Shown: positions 1 through 12,227 of the stretch, in pieces
How positions within the stretch are numbered: the first letter of the stretch is position 1
Layout: each line of letters opens with the position of its first letter
Assembly (NCBI GenBank): GCA_040954595.2
Contig: CM082593.2
Coordinates: forward strand, 8,680,001-8,744,000
Source of the DNA: Balanoglossus misakiensis
Lineage: Eukaryota; Hemichordata
Direction of reading: 5' to 3'
DNA: 64,000 nucleotides
The notes under the pieces: model-generated
The model's database searches: none
Seen by the model: the letters and a program-made list of their open reading frames with translations, nothing else
What the model was told of the DNA's origin: nothing
Made by a program: the position numbers and the translations under genes

Positions 1-1544
1 TACGTAGGTTTTTTTCATTATCTACGGTATAAATTGCTATAAAATACAAGTTTTAATTATCTCAAAATTCATGTTTCGGAATAAAACTTTTGCACAGTTC
101 GTCTACTGAAATATGAAAAGACGTTTTACTATCTGGTTCCCCGGCCCCGCCCATTCCCACCGCTGGCTGCGCTACGCTAAAAGGAAAGGATGGCTTTGCT
201 CGTCACCGTGACTGCAGTGGAACGGAATCACTCTATAACATCCGGTGCAATGTATCTACCGCCCGGAGAAACTTTCATAGCCAGTTTGGGCCATCTGGCC
301 TTATATATTACATTACACGGCTTGCAATGAACATCCGAACACTCGGAGCTGTGAAGAGACAAAAACAAAACGTGGCGTTGAGGGCGCTGTATAGTCGTGG
401 TGTCATGGCGGGGAGATTTAAACTTCTAACTTCCATCGATCGGTTTGAATGGAGCGCCAAGCCCTCAGAATGGAATATTATTCCTGAAATACTGGTTCCA
501 AGTATTCGCCAGAGGTCCAGGTGCAAGTTTTATCATGAACAGTTCAATTTTCTTGTGTAGTTCTATCGCAGGCAGTGGAAATTGTCCAACGTAATGGAAT
601 TTTGCACGATTGCGTCACAAGGTGTCATGGCGGACTTTATCTCTGTGACGAGAATATTCGAAATGGATGTCGTCACTGAACATGGAGAATAGTATACATG
701 ATTTTTGTGCGCGTTTGAATCCAAATTTCATGGTGGAGTCCATCTGAAGATGTTACACAGTGTGCATGGAATATCGTTGGTCGACTTGAACGTTTCAGTG
801 AGTATTATTTCATTAAATTATCGTGTTTACAAAAAACATGCCGTGACGTAATTTGTGAAACATTTGTGACCCCCCATGCATTGACAAAGGACTTTTACAC
901 ATATTCATAGTAAGCGAAAAATTTGGTTTCACATGCATTTTTAGGCTTTTTATATCATAATAACGAGTTTGTATGAAAGTTTAATACTCATAGTCGTATT
1001 CATAGGACAAGCCAAAAAGTCAGTAATTCCATTGCAAACCAAAACTATTCATATTAATTATTTATTTTATAAAGCATGACGAGACAACCTCTTGTCAGAA
1101 TCCTTAGAAATGTTGTAGGCATGTTCCTAGGGATAAGCTGTTGTACGTATATGTAATACCTTGGTGAAATTTGCATATTTGTGTTCTTGGGGCAATTTTG
1201 GGGGATTTTGCACCCAAAATTGTTTTCTATGAAACCGTTTATCAGATTGCTTTGAATTTTTGTAGGCATATTCCTTATGGTGATTGAAGTATAAAGAAAT
1301 TGTACAATTCTGGTGATATTTTATTCTGGTGATATTTGCATATTTGTGTTTTTGCCACTTTTGAGGCAATATTGTTTTCTCTGAAACTGCTTTGACATTT
1401 GGTGGGAATAATCATTAGTGGGAACTCAAGTCAGGTAATGAAAAGTGTTGGTGAAATTTGTGTTCTTTGGGCAATTTTTGGTGTTTTTATTAAAATTTTT
1501 TACAAAGAATTTACATTATACACAGTAACACGAAATGAGTCGTG
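1..1544. other. Non-coding stretch with degenerate ~145-bp tandem repeat
   Basis: No convincing gene is seen; the small open frames at 308-560 overlap on both strands and carry no recognisable motif. About 1060-1480 holds two to three degraded copies of a ~145-bp unit, recognised by recurring phrases such as TTTGCATATTTGTGTT, GGCAATTTT and GTTTTCT.TGAAAC. The function is unknown and the copies are too diverged to align base by base by eye. Confidence 0.5.
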
Positions 1545-2480
1545 TATCAATTTGATGCTCTTACAGTGTGAAATTTCTGAGTACCAACAACTGTCTTCAC
1601 ATATGGTCTATCCCGATCTGTTTTTCGGTCAATGAATACAAACTCTCTCTTTGACAAATATATGTTGTCACCACTCTTCACCATCTTGGGCACGACTTTC
1701 AATATTTCTTCACAGTAAGTGAACAGACTCTTAGCATCACGAATTAGGGCCCTACCACTGATGACAGCTTGGTGACAGCTATTCTTTACGACTGCCCCTA
1801 ACCCATCACAAACTGATTTTCCGTGGCTGGTTTAAAAAAAGTTGTGAACTATAAGAGGTTGGGTCATTTGTGATATTTCTAGGAATGAGTGTTTCCTCTT
1901 GTATTGGCTTGCGCAACCGCAGTGAACTCATTCAGTTCCTGCAGTTTGTTTCCATGTGAATCTTGAATAAGTTGTATGGCTGCATCTTCAAGGGCTATAA
2001 ACTGTTTTTGTGTCTTTGACATGGTCATCCGCTACCTGTTGCTGATAGTAAGCCATCATTGGATAAAGAATCACCTGTGTTTGGTTGAAAAAACCTTTTT
2101 GGATCTAATCTTGAAAATGACATGCATAGTTTTCGGCAAAGTCCATGACCAGAGTAGTTTTTTTTACTGTCGATGCACATTTTCATAGCCCTTTGTTGCC
2201 AGGTAGCCTGAAACAAGTGGATATCACATGGACTTTTGTGTTTACATCCATCATCATTTCCCATCTTTATCCTCATCCTCCACTTCTTTACCCTCAGAAC
2301 CTCACTTTTTCGCTTCAATTCTTCAGCTTTCTTATTCAAAGCCTCCTTCTCTTTCTGTATGCTTCTTTCGTTTCCACCAAGCAAGGGAAATTTTCACTTT
2401 GGGGGCAGATAGAAAGCCTGTTAAATTCTACTTCTGGTTCGTTGATGATACACAAATCCTCCATCCCCGGCCCCTCCATT
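1545..2480 (-). pseudogene. Decayed coding relic of an uncharacterised animal protein family, frameshifted
   Basis: Read on the minus strand, consecutive blocks in different frames make a continuous protein-like text. A lysine-rich segment (about 2380-2240) leads to FQATWQQRAMKMCIDS, then in another frame MDFAENYACHFQD followed by a stop. Then come GFFNQTQVILYPMMAYYQQQ and VADDHVKDTKTVYSP. After a further shift there is EDAAIQLIQDSHGNKLQELN, then HGKSVCDGLGAVVKNS, and finally DRPYVKTVVGTQKFHTVRA near 1545. The blocks MDFAENY, HPMMAYY-like and HGKSxCDGLGxVVK resemble, from memory, a large family of uncharacterised proteins common in cnidarian, echinoderm, hemichordate and cephalochordate gene sets. 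At least three frameshifts and internal stops show that it is not functional. The upstream part (2390-2480, beginning MEGPGMEDLCIINEPE in a third frame) is less certain. No introns are obvious, so it may be a retrocopy or a transposon-borne gene. Confidence 0.6.
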
Positions 2481-4727
2481 GTCTGCCTGAAATAGTGCAG
2501 AGCGCCATCTAGTGTTGAAATAGTGCATAAACATAAAAATGGTTTTCATGAAACCAAAAATGGATTTGTAGACACAAACATGCTTTTCATGAACACAAAA
2601 ATAGTTTTAATGAATAAAAAAATGGCTTTTGAATTTGGCTACACTTGGCTTGCCATAAGGGACCGTGGTAGAATGTAGATGTGTTTGGATAAATTGTCTA
2701 TATAATGGTATTTCCCAGTTTTGTGTGTGGTTTATATTTGTCTTGACCAGTAGGAGCAAATCGCATAGGCTGCTGTTTGAATTTGAAAAATCATGATTGA
2801 TGGTATAGATTGACTTTCACAAATGGGGTCAAACAGCCATTCTGGCACAACGCTTTTGAGAAAATTGCGTTCACTTACTAAGTTACTAACACTGCAGGAT
2901 TTTTCTATGTATTTTCCACATGTGGAAAATACATGCATGTACATGTATACATGTACTTGCTATATATATTCATGGATATCAATTTATCATATGTAAGATT
3001 GGATGACAAAGAAAGCCATAAACGGCATGATAAACCCAATAAATTTCTCTGAATCCGGGAGCACACACAGTACGTCGTACCAGCTGTATATAGGGTGGTT
3101 TCGCATTCTGATGGAGGACATCAAGAAAATGTTGTCAATGCACATGTAGCAAGACGTTACAAACAGTTGTGGTTTGAGTTCTCTCTTATTTCAAAAGATC
3201 TTCTTGCACAACATGGCAATTTAGTGTACTGTTATGTGCTGGTACATGTTCATGAAGTGCAAATTCTTCCAGGCTGATATTTAGACAGAAACGTTGACCT
3301 CTAGCCATTTTCCAGACATGACAACATGCATTCGTTGATTTTATTCCACCCCATGATAATTCCCATCAGTGTTTTCTAAATCTATTTATTCAGTTGGCAC
3401 TGTTCAATAACAACTAGCTCATATCAAGGTGATGGAATAAAATGCTTAAACTGACAGATGTCAAGATTAACCCTAATGCTACTGGGTGTCATATCTGTTG
3501 AGTGTGTCAAGTCCCTTAAAATACGTATTTGCCACTTTTTCTTCTATAACGTTATTTGACTGTCTTGACATGGCTGAGCTCTCATACGTACTTAGACACA
3601 CTTGGTAGTTTGAACCCCCCTCCCCGAAAAATGTACCAAATCGTACTGGTTTGCACTGTATTGGTTTGAGGGTCTAGTATAGGCCCTACTGAATGACACA
3701 CACTTGGCAGCGTAACGAGCCTGGGAACCAGGATTCTAGGGCAGCGTTAGGGTTAAACTCGTTTCGCTTCAAACACCCATGTACATGTAGCATTCATGCA
3801 ATTAGAATGTCGTTGTCGGTTTATGACGCAGATCAGTATTCTTTGATAAGGTTGTTTTGGTATAAAGGTTGGCTAACACATCTGGTCACTGATAACAGAC
3901 TTTGTGTATCAGTAGGATTTGTTTGTTTTGGTTTATATAAATGTCTCCATACGCAACATTTTTAGTCTGTATGCATTTTTCCACAGCGAAAAACAATGTG
4001 TATTTGTGCAGTGGTGCATTTAGGATCAGAGAGTTGAGGGCATTTTGGCCAGTGGTCTCCATTTTGAGGGCCTTTTGAAAATTAGAGGGACATTTTGTCT
4101 GTTGCCATCATGACAATCATACTATATTCATAAAGTAAGGCAAGATTGAGAATTGCAGGGAATTCCTTTGCAGTGTAATCTCATGTAAAGTGTAGGGAAA
4201 TTTTTTTTCAATCTAATCTTTTTTTTGAGTCTGATCATGATTATCAATGATGATTTGTGAAGCATTTTCCAATATTTTACAAGGCGAGCTGCTGTTCTGA
4301 GTCAATGATTGATCTGAGTTGCTCATTAGCATACATTATGCTTAATTAAATTCAAAAGAATGCACCCTTGTATATTGTATTGTCATAATGTTGAACTGTC
4401 TGTGGTAACATTTTCTGGACTTTTGACAATTGACCTTGTCTGCGTCTATTCAAGTATTTCAGCATTCTCAGCATAGGAAGTTAACTTTCCTCCTTAGGAG
4501 TGTATGTGCATGTTCTCTTAAATTTTAAAATTTAGAAGATTATAATAAGGCTCTGTAGTTATCTCATTTTTATATGTGGATGAGAAGTGGCAACATTTTT
4601 ATAAACAACTGTATACAAATTTGAAGATAAAAATATAATATGTGTGAGTTTCTCTTACCCATGATTTCTTTATTTTTTAAAGCTTTGATTTTGTGCTCAA
4701 AATTGTTTTCAACTTTCTTAATTGCAG
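2481..4727. other. Non-coding, no gene recognised
   Basis: AT-rich sequence with only short open frames lacking motifs or splice context. A small cluster at 2525-2635 repeats ACACAAA.ATG.TTTTCATGAA-like phrases about four times. Nothing else is supported. Confidence 0.5.
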
Positions 4728-4924
4728 GAGGAACTTTCCATGCAATTTAGCCGACAAGACTTGTTGGGAAAAGTTGAAGATTACAGAAATGGATGTACAT
4801 TATTGCAGCTGATCTTTGAGCAGGGAAGTAATATTTTTTTACTATTGTGCTTTATTGTTTTGCTTGACAGCTTAAATGTACATTGCAGATGGTGCAGAAT
4901 TATAAACGTCTGCTGCAAGACATG
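4728..4924 (+). other. Doubtful exon pair of an unknown gene
   Basis: A pyrimidine-rich tract ends in TTAATTGCAG at 4727, followed by an open segment (4728-4827) reading EELSMQFSRQDLLGKVEDYR and onward to LLQLIFEQ, then a GTAATA donor. Sixty-one bases later TACATTGCAG precedes a 36-base open segment (4889-4924; MVQNYKRLLQDM) that ends at a good GTAAGC donor. The peptides look helical or coiled-coil-like. Joining the two directly creates a stop because the phases do not match (phase 1 into phase 0), so at least one boundary is wrong or the signal is chance. No family is recognised. Confidence 0.22.
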
Positions 4925-5389
4925 GTAAGCATCTGCTATATTCAGTTTGGATTTTATTTGATGTTCAAATACAAATGTACCCTAAAGAGGATGATTTACA
5001 CCATCAGTCGGGTTGAAATTGGAGCAGTAATATTTCTTAAAATCAATGACAATTGAAAGACAAATGTAACACGAGAACCGTCAATCTGTTAATGAAAAAT
5101 GTACAATGCATTGAACCAAGAGTAACTTCTACCACCAGTGCATTAGGTTTTTGTCATCAAAAAGGTAGGATTGTAGTTTGTAGACTGTAGTTGAGGTAAG
5201 ACAGAACATTTTAATCATAAGTAATTCAATAATAGACATGGCCGGTAATAGGATCAGATATTAAATTACTACTGAAATTATAATTTTGAGTGTTTGCAGG
5301 ATAAGGTGCTATAAAGTTTCAAAATACATATTAAACAAACTTAATAAAAATATGAACCTTGACAATGAAGTTAGTTAATAATGTTCACA

Positions 5390-5665
5390 ATAATGATTAG
5401 GATGATGGTATCATAAAAGTAATAATAATGATGATCACAATGGTAATGATATAACAAAAAAAGTTATGATGATGATAATAAAATAACTAATAATAATGAC
5501 GACAATGATGATGATGATGATGATGATGAAATGACAAAAATGATAATGACAATGATTGTGATGACAAAATAATATAACAGTAATGATGATGATGATCAGA
5601 TAATATAATAATGAGCTATGATAATAAAAATAACGATAATAATGACAATGATGATGATTAGTTCT
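5390..5665. repeat. GAT/AAT trinucleotide-rich microsatellite region
   Basis: Dense interrupted runs of GAT, AAT and GAC triplets, including an uninterrupted (GAT)n run near 5508-5528. A similar GAT/GGT-rich patch lies at 6488-6570. These are ordinary interrupted microsatellites. Confidence 0.85.
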
Positions 5666-7077
5666 TTATAACTGTGTAAGAAAGACACCAATAATAGTAG
5701 TTTCTGCAGAGCATATGTCAACGCGGTATTGTACATGTATGGTTTTGGTGGATCTTCAGGATACTTTGAGACGCAATTGGTTGGAGAATGAATAATTTTT
5801 GTCTTGATTGGTATAGGTGGTGATTATTTGTTTCATAATGGTCTTAATTTACTCCAGAATAACGGGTGTAATGTTGTGTCTGTTACTAGCGTTTGATTTG
5901 GCATTGTGGTTGTAGTGGTATAAAATAACGGAATTAACAATGTTAGTAAAGGTTTAATTTAACCATAAATATACGTTACACAGAGATGTATTTTCATCTA
6001 AACAATCAGTCACATTCATCCTTAATATTCGTCAGAATTGGTAGCCTAAACACTATGCATAGTTGGCATTGCATTCTTTGTGATTCTGTGTACAGGGTTT
6101 TGCAAAGTAAATGTGTTTGTACAAACCACGGTAAAATGATCCTAGTACATAGAGCTGTTGGTGAAAATTTATGACTGATATAGATAAATATCATTGATAT
6201 GCCTGTTATTAAATGAATTAATTAAAGTTTTCTTTTTTTCTAGGAATGCACTTCATATGAATCCGTGTTGCCTAGTATCATTTTAATGTACAAATGTAGC
6301 AGCCCATTTTGCTTGACTAATGACGTGTACAATATATCATGAACCGAGTTCGTCTGTCTTTCAGACGAAAGGCATGCATGCAAATTTAACTACAGTTACC
6401 ATGGTAAATGGAGATCTACATGTATATATTGGTACATGTATATATAGATATACATAGCAGTTTTAACCGTAACATAGCTGTGTTGCTGATTATGGTGACG
6501 GTGATGATGATAATAATGATGGTGATGATGGTGATACTAATGATGATGGTAATGGTGATAACGGTGATGGTTTACCTACCTGTACAGAATGTTATCCGTA
6601 ACGTCGCATTCATGATTAACAGCCGTTAATAGATCCCTTAGTATCTATAGATCTTGTAGTATGTACCGGGTATATATTTTAAGTTGTACTCTCTAATGTT
6701 TTGTCATGTAATAACAAAATGACTTCCATAATGTTGTGACAGTTGTACTTTCCTTCATTATTAACAGGGTGAAATTTGTGTATGAGATACACACATGTAA
6801 TGATCGATACAAAGCAGTGTAAATGGGTGATCTACTGGGTGCAGTCATGCTCTCTCAGGTGTATTTTATTAAAACTTGCACATATATATGTGGGTGTCCC
6901 TAATCTGACCTGGCCAGTCAGCTTTATGGATGTCATAACCTTGCACTCTCAAACATGACATACCGTATATTAAGTAACCACTCAGAGTGTTGATAAGTAA
7001 AAGTTTCTAATTTATCAAACTAGTTAATAATATTAATAATATGGAATTAGTTGTGTTATTAAGTGAACAGTGTTTCA
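5666..7077. other. Non-coding, with short GAT-rich patch
   Basis: No coding signal is seen. The only structure is the GAT/GGT patch at about 6488-6570 and runs of ACATGTATATA at 6415-6455. The 3' end (about 7040-7077, AGTGTTATTAAGTGAACAGT-like) is already the edge motif of the larger satellite found at 11.7-16.9 kb. Confidence 0.5.
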
Positions 7078-10000
7078 CAATCCTAAACAAACAACCAGTG
7101 TAAAACCTTTGGGGTTGATAGTGATGGAGGGTGTGTTGGCAATCGTAAACAAACAACCAGTGTAAAACCTTTGGGGTTGATAGTGATGGAGGGTGTGTTG
7201 GCAATCGTAAACAAACAACCAGTGTAAAGCCATGGGGTTGATAGTGATGGAGGGTGTGTTGGCAATCGTAAACAAACAACAAGTGTAAAACCATGGGGGT
7301 TGATAGTGATGGAGGGTGTGTTGGCAATTCTAAACAAACAACCAGTGTAAAACCTTTGGGGTTGATAGTGATGGAGGGTGTGTTGGCAATCGTAAACAAA
7401 CAACAAGTGTAAAACCATGGGGGTTGATAGTGATGGAGGGTGTGTTGGCAATCGTAAACAAACAACCAGTGTAAAACCTTTGGGGTTGATAGTGATGGAG
7501 GGTGTGTTGGCAATCGTAAACAAACAACCAGTGTAAAGCCATGGGGGTTGATAGTGATGGAGGGTGTGTTGGCAATCGTAAACAAACAACAAGTGTAAAA
7601 CCATGGGGGTTGATAGTGATGGAGGGTGTGTTGGCAATTCTAAACAAACAACCAGTGTAAAACCTTTGGGGTTGATAGTGATGGAGGGTGTGTTGGCAAT
7701 CGTAAACAAACAACAAGTGTAAAACCATGGGGGGTTGATAGTGATGGAGGGTGTGTTGGCAATCCTAAACAAACAACCAGTGTAAAACCATGGGGGTTGA
7801 TAGTGATGGAGGGTGTGTTGGCAATCGTAAACAAACAACCAGTGTAAAGCCATGGGGGTTGATAGTGATGGGGGGTGTGTTGGCAATCGTAAACAAACAA
7901 CCAGTGTAAAGCAATGGGGGTTGATAGTGATGGAGGGTGTGTTGGCAATCGTAAACAAACAACCAGTGTAAAGCCATGGGGGTTGATAGTGATGGAGGGT
8001 GTGTTGGCAATCGTAAACAAACAACCAGTGTAAAACCTTTGGGGTTGATAGTGATGGAGGGTGTGTTGGCAATCGTAAACAAACAACCAGTGTAAAACCT
8101 TTGGGGTTGATAGTGATGGAGGGTGTGTTGGCAATCGTAAACAAACAACCAGTGTAAAACCTTTGGGGTTGATAGTGATGGAGGGTGTGTTGGCAATGGT
8201 AAACAAACAACCAGTGTAAAGCCATGGGGGTTAATAGTGATGGAGGGTGTGTTGGCAATGGTAAACAAACAACCAGTGTAAAGCCATGGGGGTTGATAGT
8301 GATGGAGGGTGTGTTGGCAATCGTAAACAAACAACCAGTGTAAAACCTTTGGGGTTGATAGTGATGGAGGGTGTGTTGGCAATCGTAAACAAACAACCAG
8401 TGTAAAGCAATGGGGGTTGATAGTGATGGAGGGTGTGTTGGCAATCGTAAACAAACAACCAGTGTAAAGCCATGGGGGTTAATAGTGATGGAGGGTGTGT
8501 TGGCAATCGTAAACAAACAACCAGTGTAAAGCCATGGGGGTTGATAGTGATGGAGGGTGTGTTGGCAATCGTAAACAAACAACCAGTGTAAAGCCATGGG
8601 GGTTAATAGTGATGGAGGGTGTGTTGGCAATGGTAAACAAACAACCAGTGTAAAGCCATGGGGGTTGATTGTGATGGAGGGTGTGTTGGCAATCGTAAAC
8701 AAACAACCAGTGTTAAGCCATGGGGGTTGATAGTGATGGAGGGTGTGTTGGCAATCGTAAACAAACAACCAGTGTAAAACCTTTGGGGTTGATAGTGATG
8801 GAGGGTGTGTTGGCAATCGTAAACAAACAACCAGTGTAAAGCAATGGGGGTTGATAGTGATGGAGGGTGTGTTGGCAATCGTAAACAAACAACCAGTGTA
8901 AAGCCATGGGGGTTAATAGTGATGGAGGGTGTGTTGGCAATCGTAAACAAACAACCAGTGTAAAGCCATGGGGGTTGATAGTGATGGAGGGTGTGTTGGC
9001 AATCGTAAACAAACAACCAGTGTAAAGCCATGGGGGTTAATAGTGATGGAGGGTGTGTTGGCAATCGTAAACAAACAACCAGTGTAAAGCCATGGGGGTT
9101 GATTGTGATGGAGGGTGTGTTGGCAATCGTAAACAAACAACCAGTGTTAAGCCATGGGGGTTGATAGTGATGGAGGGTGTGTTGGCAATCGTAAACAAAC
9201 AACCAGTGTAAAACCTTTGGGGTTGATAGTGATGGAGGGTGTGTTGGCAATCGTAAACAAACAACCAGTGTAAAACCTTTGGGGTTGATAGTGATGGAGG
9301 GTGTGTTGGCAATCGTAAACAAACAACCAGTGTAAAGCAATGGGGGTTGATAGTGATGGAGGGTGTGTTGGCAATCGTAAACAAACAACCAGTGTAAAGC
9401 CATGGGGGTTGATAGTGATGGAGGGTGTGTTGGCAATCCTAAACAAACAACCAGTGTAAAACCTTTGGGGTTGATAGTGATGGAGGGTGTGTTGGCAATC
9501 GTAAACAAACAACCAGTGTAAAACCTTTGGGGTTGATAGTGATGGAGGGTGTGTTGGCAATCGTAAACAAACAACCAGTGTAAAGCCATGGGGGTTGATA
9601 GTGATGGAGGGTGTGTTGGCAATCCTAAACAAACAACCAGTGTAAAGCAATGGGGGTTGATAGTGATGGAGGGTGTGTTGGCAATCGTAAACAAACAACC
9701 AGTGTAAAGCAATGGGGGTTGATAGTGATGGAGGGTGTGTTGGCAATCGTAAACAAACAACCAGTGTAAAGCAATGGGGGTTGATAGTGATGGAGGGTGT
9801 GTTGGAAATCGTAAACAAACAACCAGTGTAAAGCAATGGGGGTTGATAGTGATGGAGGGTGTGTTGGCAATCGTCAACAAACAACCAGTGTAAAGCAATG
9901 GGGGTTGATAGTGATGGAGGGTGTGTTGGCAATCGTCAACAAACAACCAGTGTAAAGCCATGGGGGTTGATAGTGATGGAGGGTGTGTTGGCAATCGTAA

Positions 10001-11690
10001 ACAAACAACCAGTGTAAAGCCATGGGGGTTGATAGTGATGGAGGGTGTGTTGGCAATCGTAAACAAACAACCAGTGTAAAGCAATGGGGGTTGATAGTGA
10101 TGGAGGGTGTGTTGGCAATCGTAAACAAACAACCAGTGTAAAGCCATGGGGGTTGATAGTGATGGAGGGTGTGTTGGCAATCGTAAACAAACAACCAGTG
10201 TAAAACCTTTGGGGTTGATAGTGATGGAGGGTGTGTTGGCAATCGTAAACAAACAACCAGTGTAAAGCCATGGGGGTTGATAGTGATGGAGGGTGTGTTG
10301 GCAATCGTAAACAAACAATCAGTGTAATGCAATGGGGGTTGATAGTGATGGAGGGTGTGTTGGCAATCGTAAACAAACAACCAGTGTAAAGCAATGGGGG
10401 TTGATAGTGATGGAGGGTGTGTTGGCAATCGTAAACAAACAACCAGTGTAAAGCAATGGGGGTTGATAGTGATGGAGGGTGTGTTGGCAATCGTAAACAA
10501 ACAACCAGTGTAAAGCAATGGGGGTTGATAGTGATGGAGGGTGTGTTGGCAATCGTAAACAAACAACCAGTGTAAAGCAATGGGGGTTGATAGTGATGGA
10601 GGGTGTGTTGGCAATCGTAAACAAACAACCAGTGTAAAGCCATGGGGGTTGATAGTGATGGAGGGTGTGTTGGCAATCCTAAACAAACAACCAGTGTAAA
10701 ACCTTTGGGGTTGATAGTGATGGAGGGTGTGTTGGCAATCGTAAACAAACAACCAGTGTAAAACCTTTGGGGTTGATAGTGATGGAGGGTGTGTTGGCAA
10801 TCCTAAACAAACAACCAGTGTAAAGCCATGGGGGTTGATAGTGATGGAGGGTGTGTTGGCAATCCTAAACAAACAACCAGTGTAAAGCAATGGGGGTTGA
10901 TAGTGATGGAGGGTGTGTTGGCAATCGTAAACAAACAACCAGTGTAAAGCAATGGGGGTTGATAGTGATGGAGGGTGTGTTGGCAATCGTAAACAAACAA
11001 CCAGTGTAAAGCCATGGGGGTTGATAGTGATGGGGGGTGTGTTGGCAATCGTAAACAAACAACCAGTGTAAAACCTTTGGGGTTGATAGTGATGGAGGGT
11101 GTGTTGGCAATCGTAAACAAACAACCAGTGTAAAACCTTTGGGGTTGACAGTGATGGAGGGTGTGTAGGCAATCGTAAACAAACAACCAGTGTAAAGCCA
11201 TGGGGGTTGACAGTGATGGAGGGTGTGTTGGCAATCGTAAACAAACAACCAGTGTAAAGCCATGGGGGTTGACAGTGATGGAGGGTGTGTTGGCAATCGT
11301 AAACAAACAACCAGTGTAAAGCCATGGGGGTTGATAGTGATGGAGGGTGTGTTGGCAATCGTAAACAAACAACCAGTGTAAAGCCATGGGGGTTGATAGT
11401 GATGGAGGGTGTGTTGGCAATTCTAAACAAACAACCAGTGTAAAACCTTTGGGGTTGATAGTGATGGAGGGTGTGTTGGCAATCGTAAACAAACAACCAG
11501 TGTAAAACCATGGGGGTTGATAGTGATGGAGGGTGTGTTGGCAATCGTAAACAAACAACCAGTGTAAAGCCATGGGGGTTGATAGTGATGGAGGGTGTGT
11601 TGGCAATCGTAAACAAACAACCAGTGTAAAGCAATGGGGGTTGATAGTGATGGAGGGTGTGTTGGCAATCGTAAACAAACAACCTGTGTG
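7078..11690. repeat. 62-bp minisatellite, array 1 (about 74 copies)
   Basis: Tandem head-to-tail units of 62 bp. Each begins CAATCGTAAACAAACAACCA and continues through GTGTAAA, one variable block and GGTTGATAGTGATGGAGGG to GTGTGTTGG. The variable block has three main forms: GCCATGGGGG, ACCTTTGGGG and GCAATGGGGG. Rarer markers are CCTAAAC, TTCTAAAC, GTCAAC, GGAAATCG and TTAATAG. Occasional units are 61 or 63 bp through a change in the G run (for example near 7231 and 7725). Because 62 is not a multiple of three and the unit has no stop on the minus strand in any frame, minus-strand open frames up to about 600 codons run through the array. They are repeat artefacts with no plausible protein. 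Longer shared blocks (see findings) show recent unequal exchange. Confidence 0.97.
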
Positions 11691-12227
11691 AAACCGTGGT
11701 GTTCTAATTGATAATGATGGGGGGGGGGGGGGGGGGGGGGCGTCACCGATTACAAATTTTTGTTTCAGGTACTGTAGCTTGATTAACCTGCAGTATTAAA
11801 ATGCTGCATCATAATGTATTTTATCATTAATAATTGTACTATGCTTGTGTTAATGTGTTAATTAAGTGAACAGTGTTTCACAATCGTAAACAAATAACCA
11901 GTGTGAAACCAAGGTGTTCTAATTGATAATGATGGGGGGAGGGTGTGCCTAATTGATAATGAGGGGTGCCTAATTGATAATGATAGGAGGAGGGGGTGTC
12001 TAATTGATAATGATGGGGGGAGGGGGGTGTCTGATAATGATGGGGGGTGTCTAATTGATCATGATGGGGGGAGGGGGTTGTCAGCGATTACAAATTTTTG
12101 TTTCAGGTACTGTAGCTTTATATGAAAACTTTGAACTAACCTGCAGTATTAAAATGCTGCACCATGATGTGTTTCATCATTAATAATTCTACTATGCTTG
12201 TGTTATTTAGTGAACAGTGTTTCACGA
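11691..12227. repeat. Two copies of the G-rich ~250-bp satellite between the 62-bp arrays
   Basis: Array 1 ends by switching into GAAACCGTGGTGTTCTAATT, a 22-base G run (11719-11740) and the CAAATTTTTGTTTCAGGTAC block, then returns to TTAAGTGAACAGTGTTTCAC at about 11863. A second copy carries extra CTAATTGATAATGATGGGGG sub-repeats (11910-12075), and array 2 starts at 12228. The long G runs are potential G-quadruplex sites and likely trouble for assembly. Confidence 0.9.

Noticed and set aside
4728-4924. Confident two-exon gene segment
   Set aside because: Individual splice signals look good but the phases do not join without a stop and no family is recognised. Kept only as a low-confidence feature.
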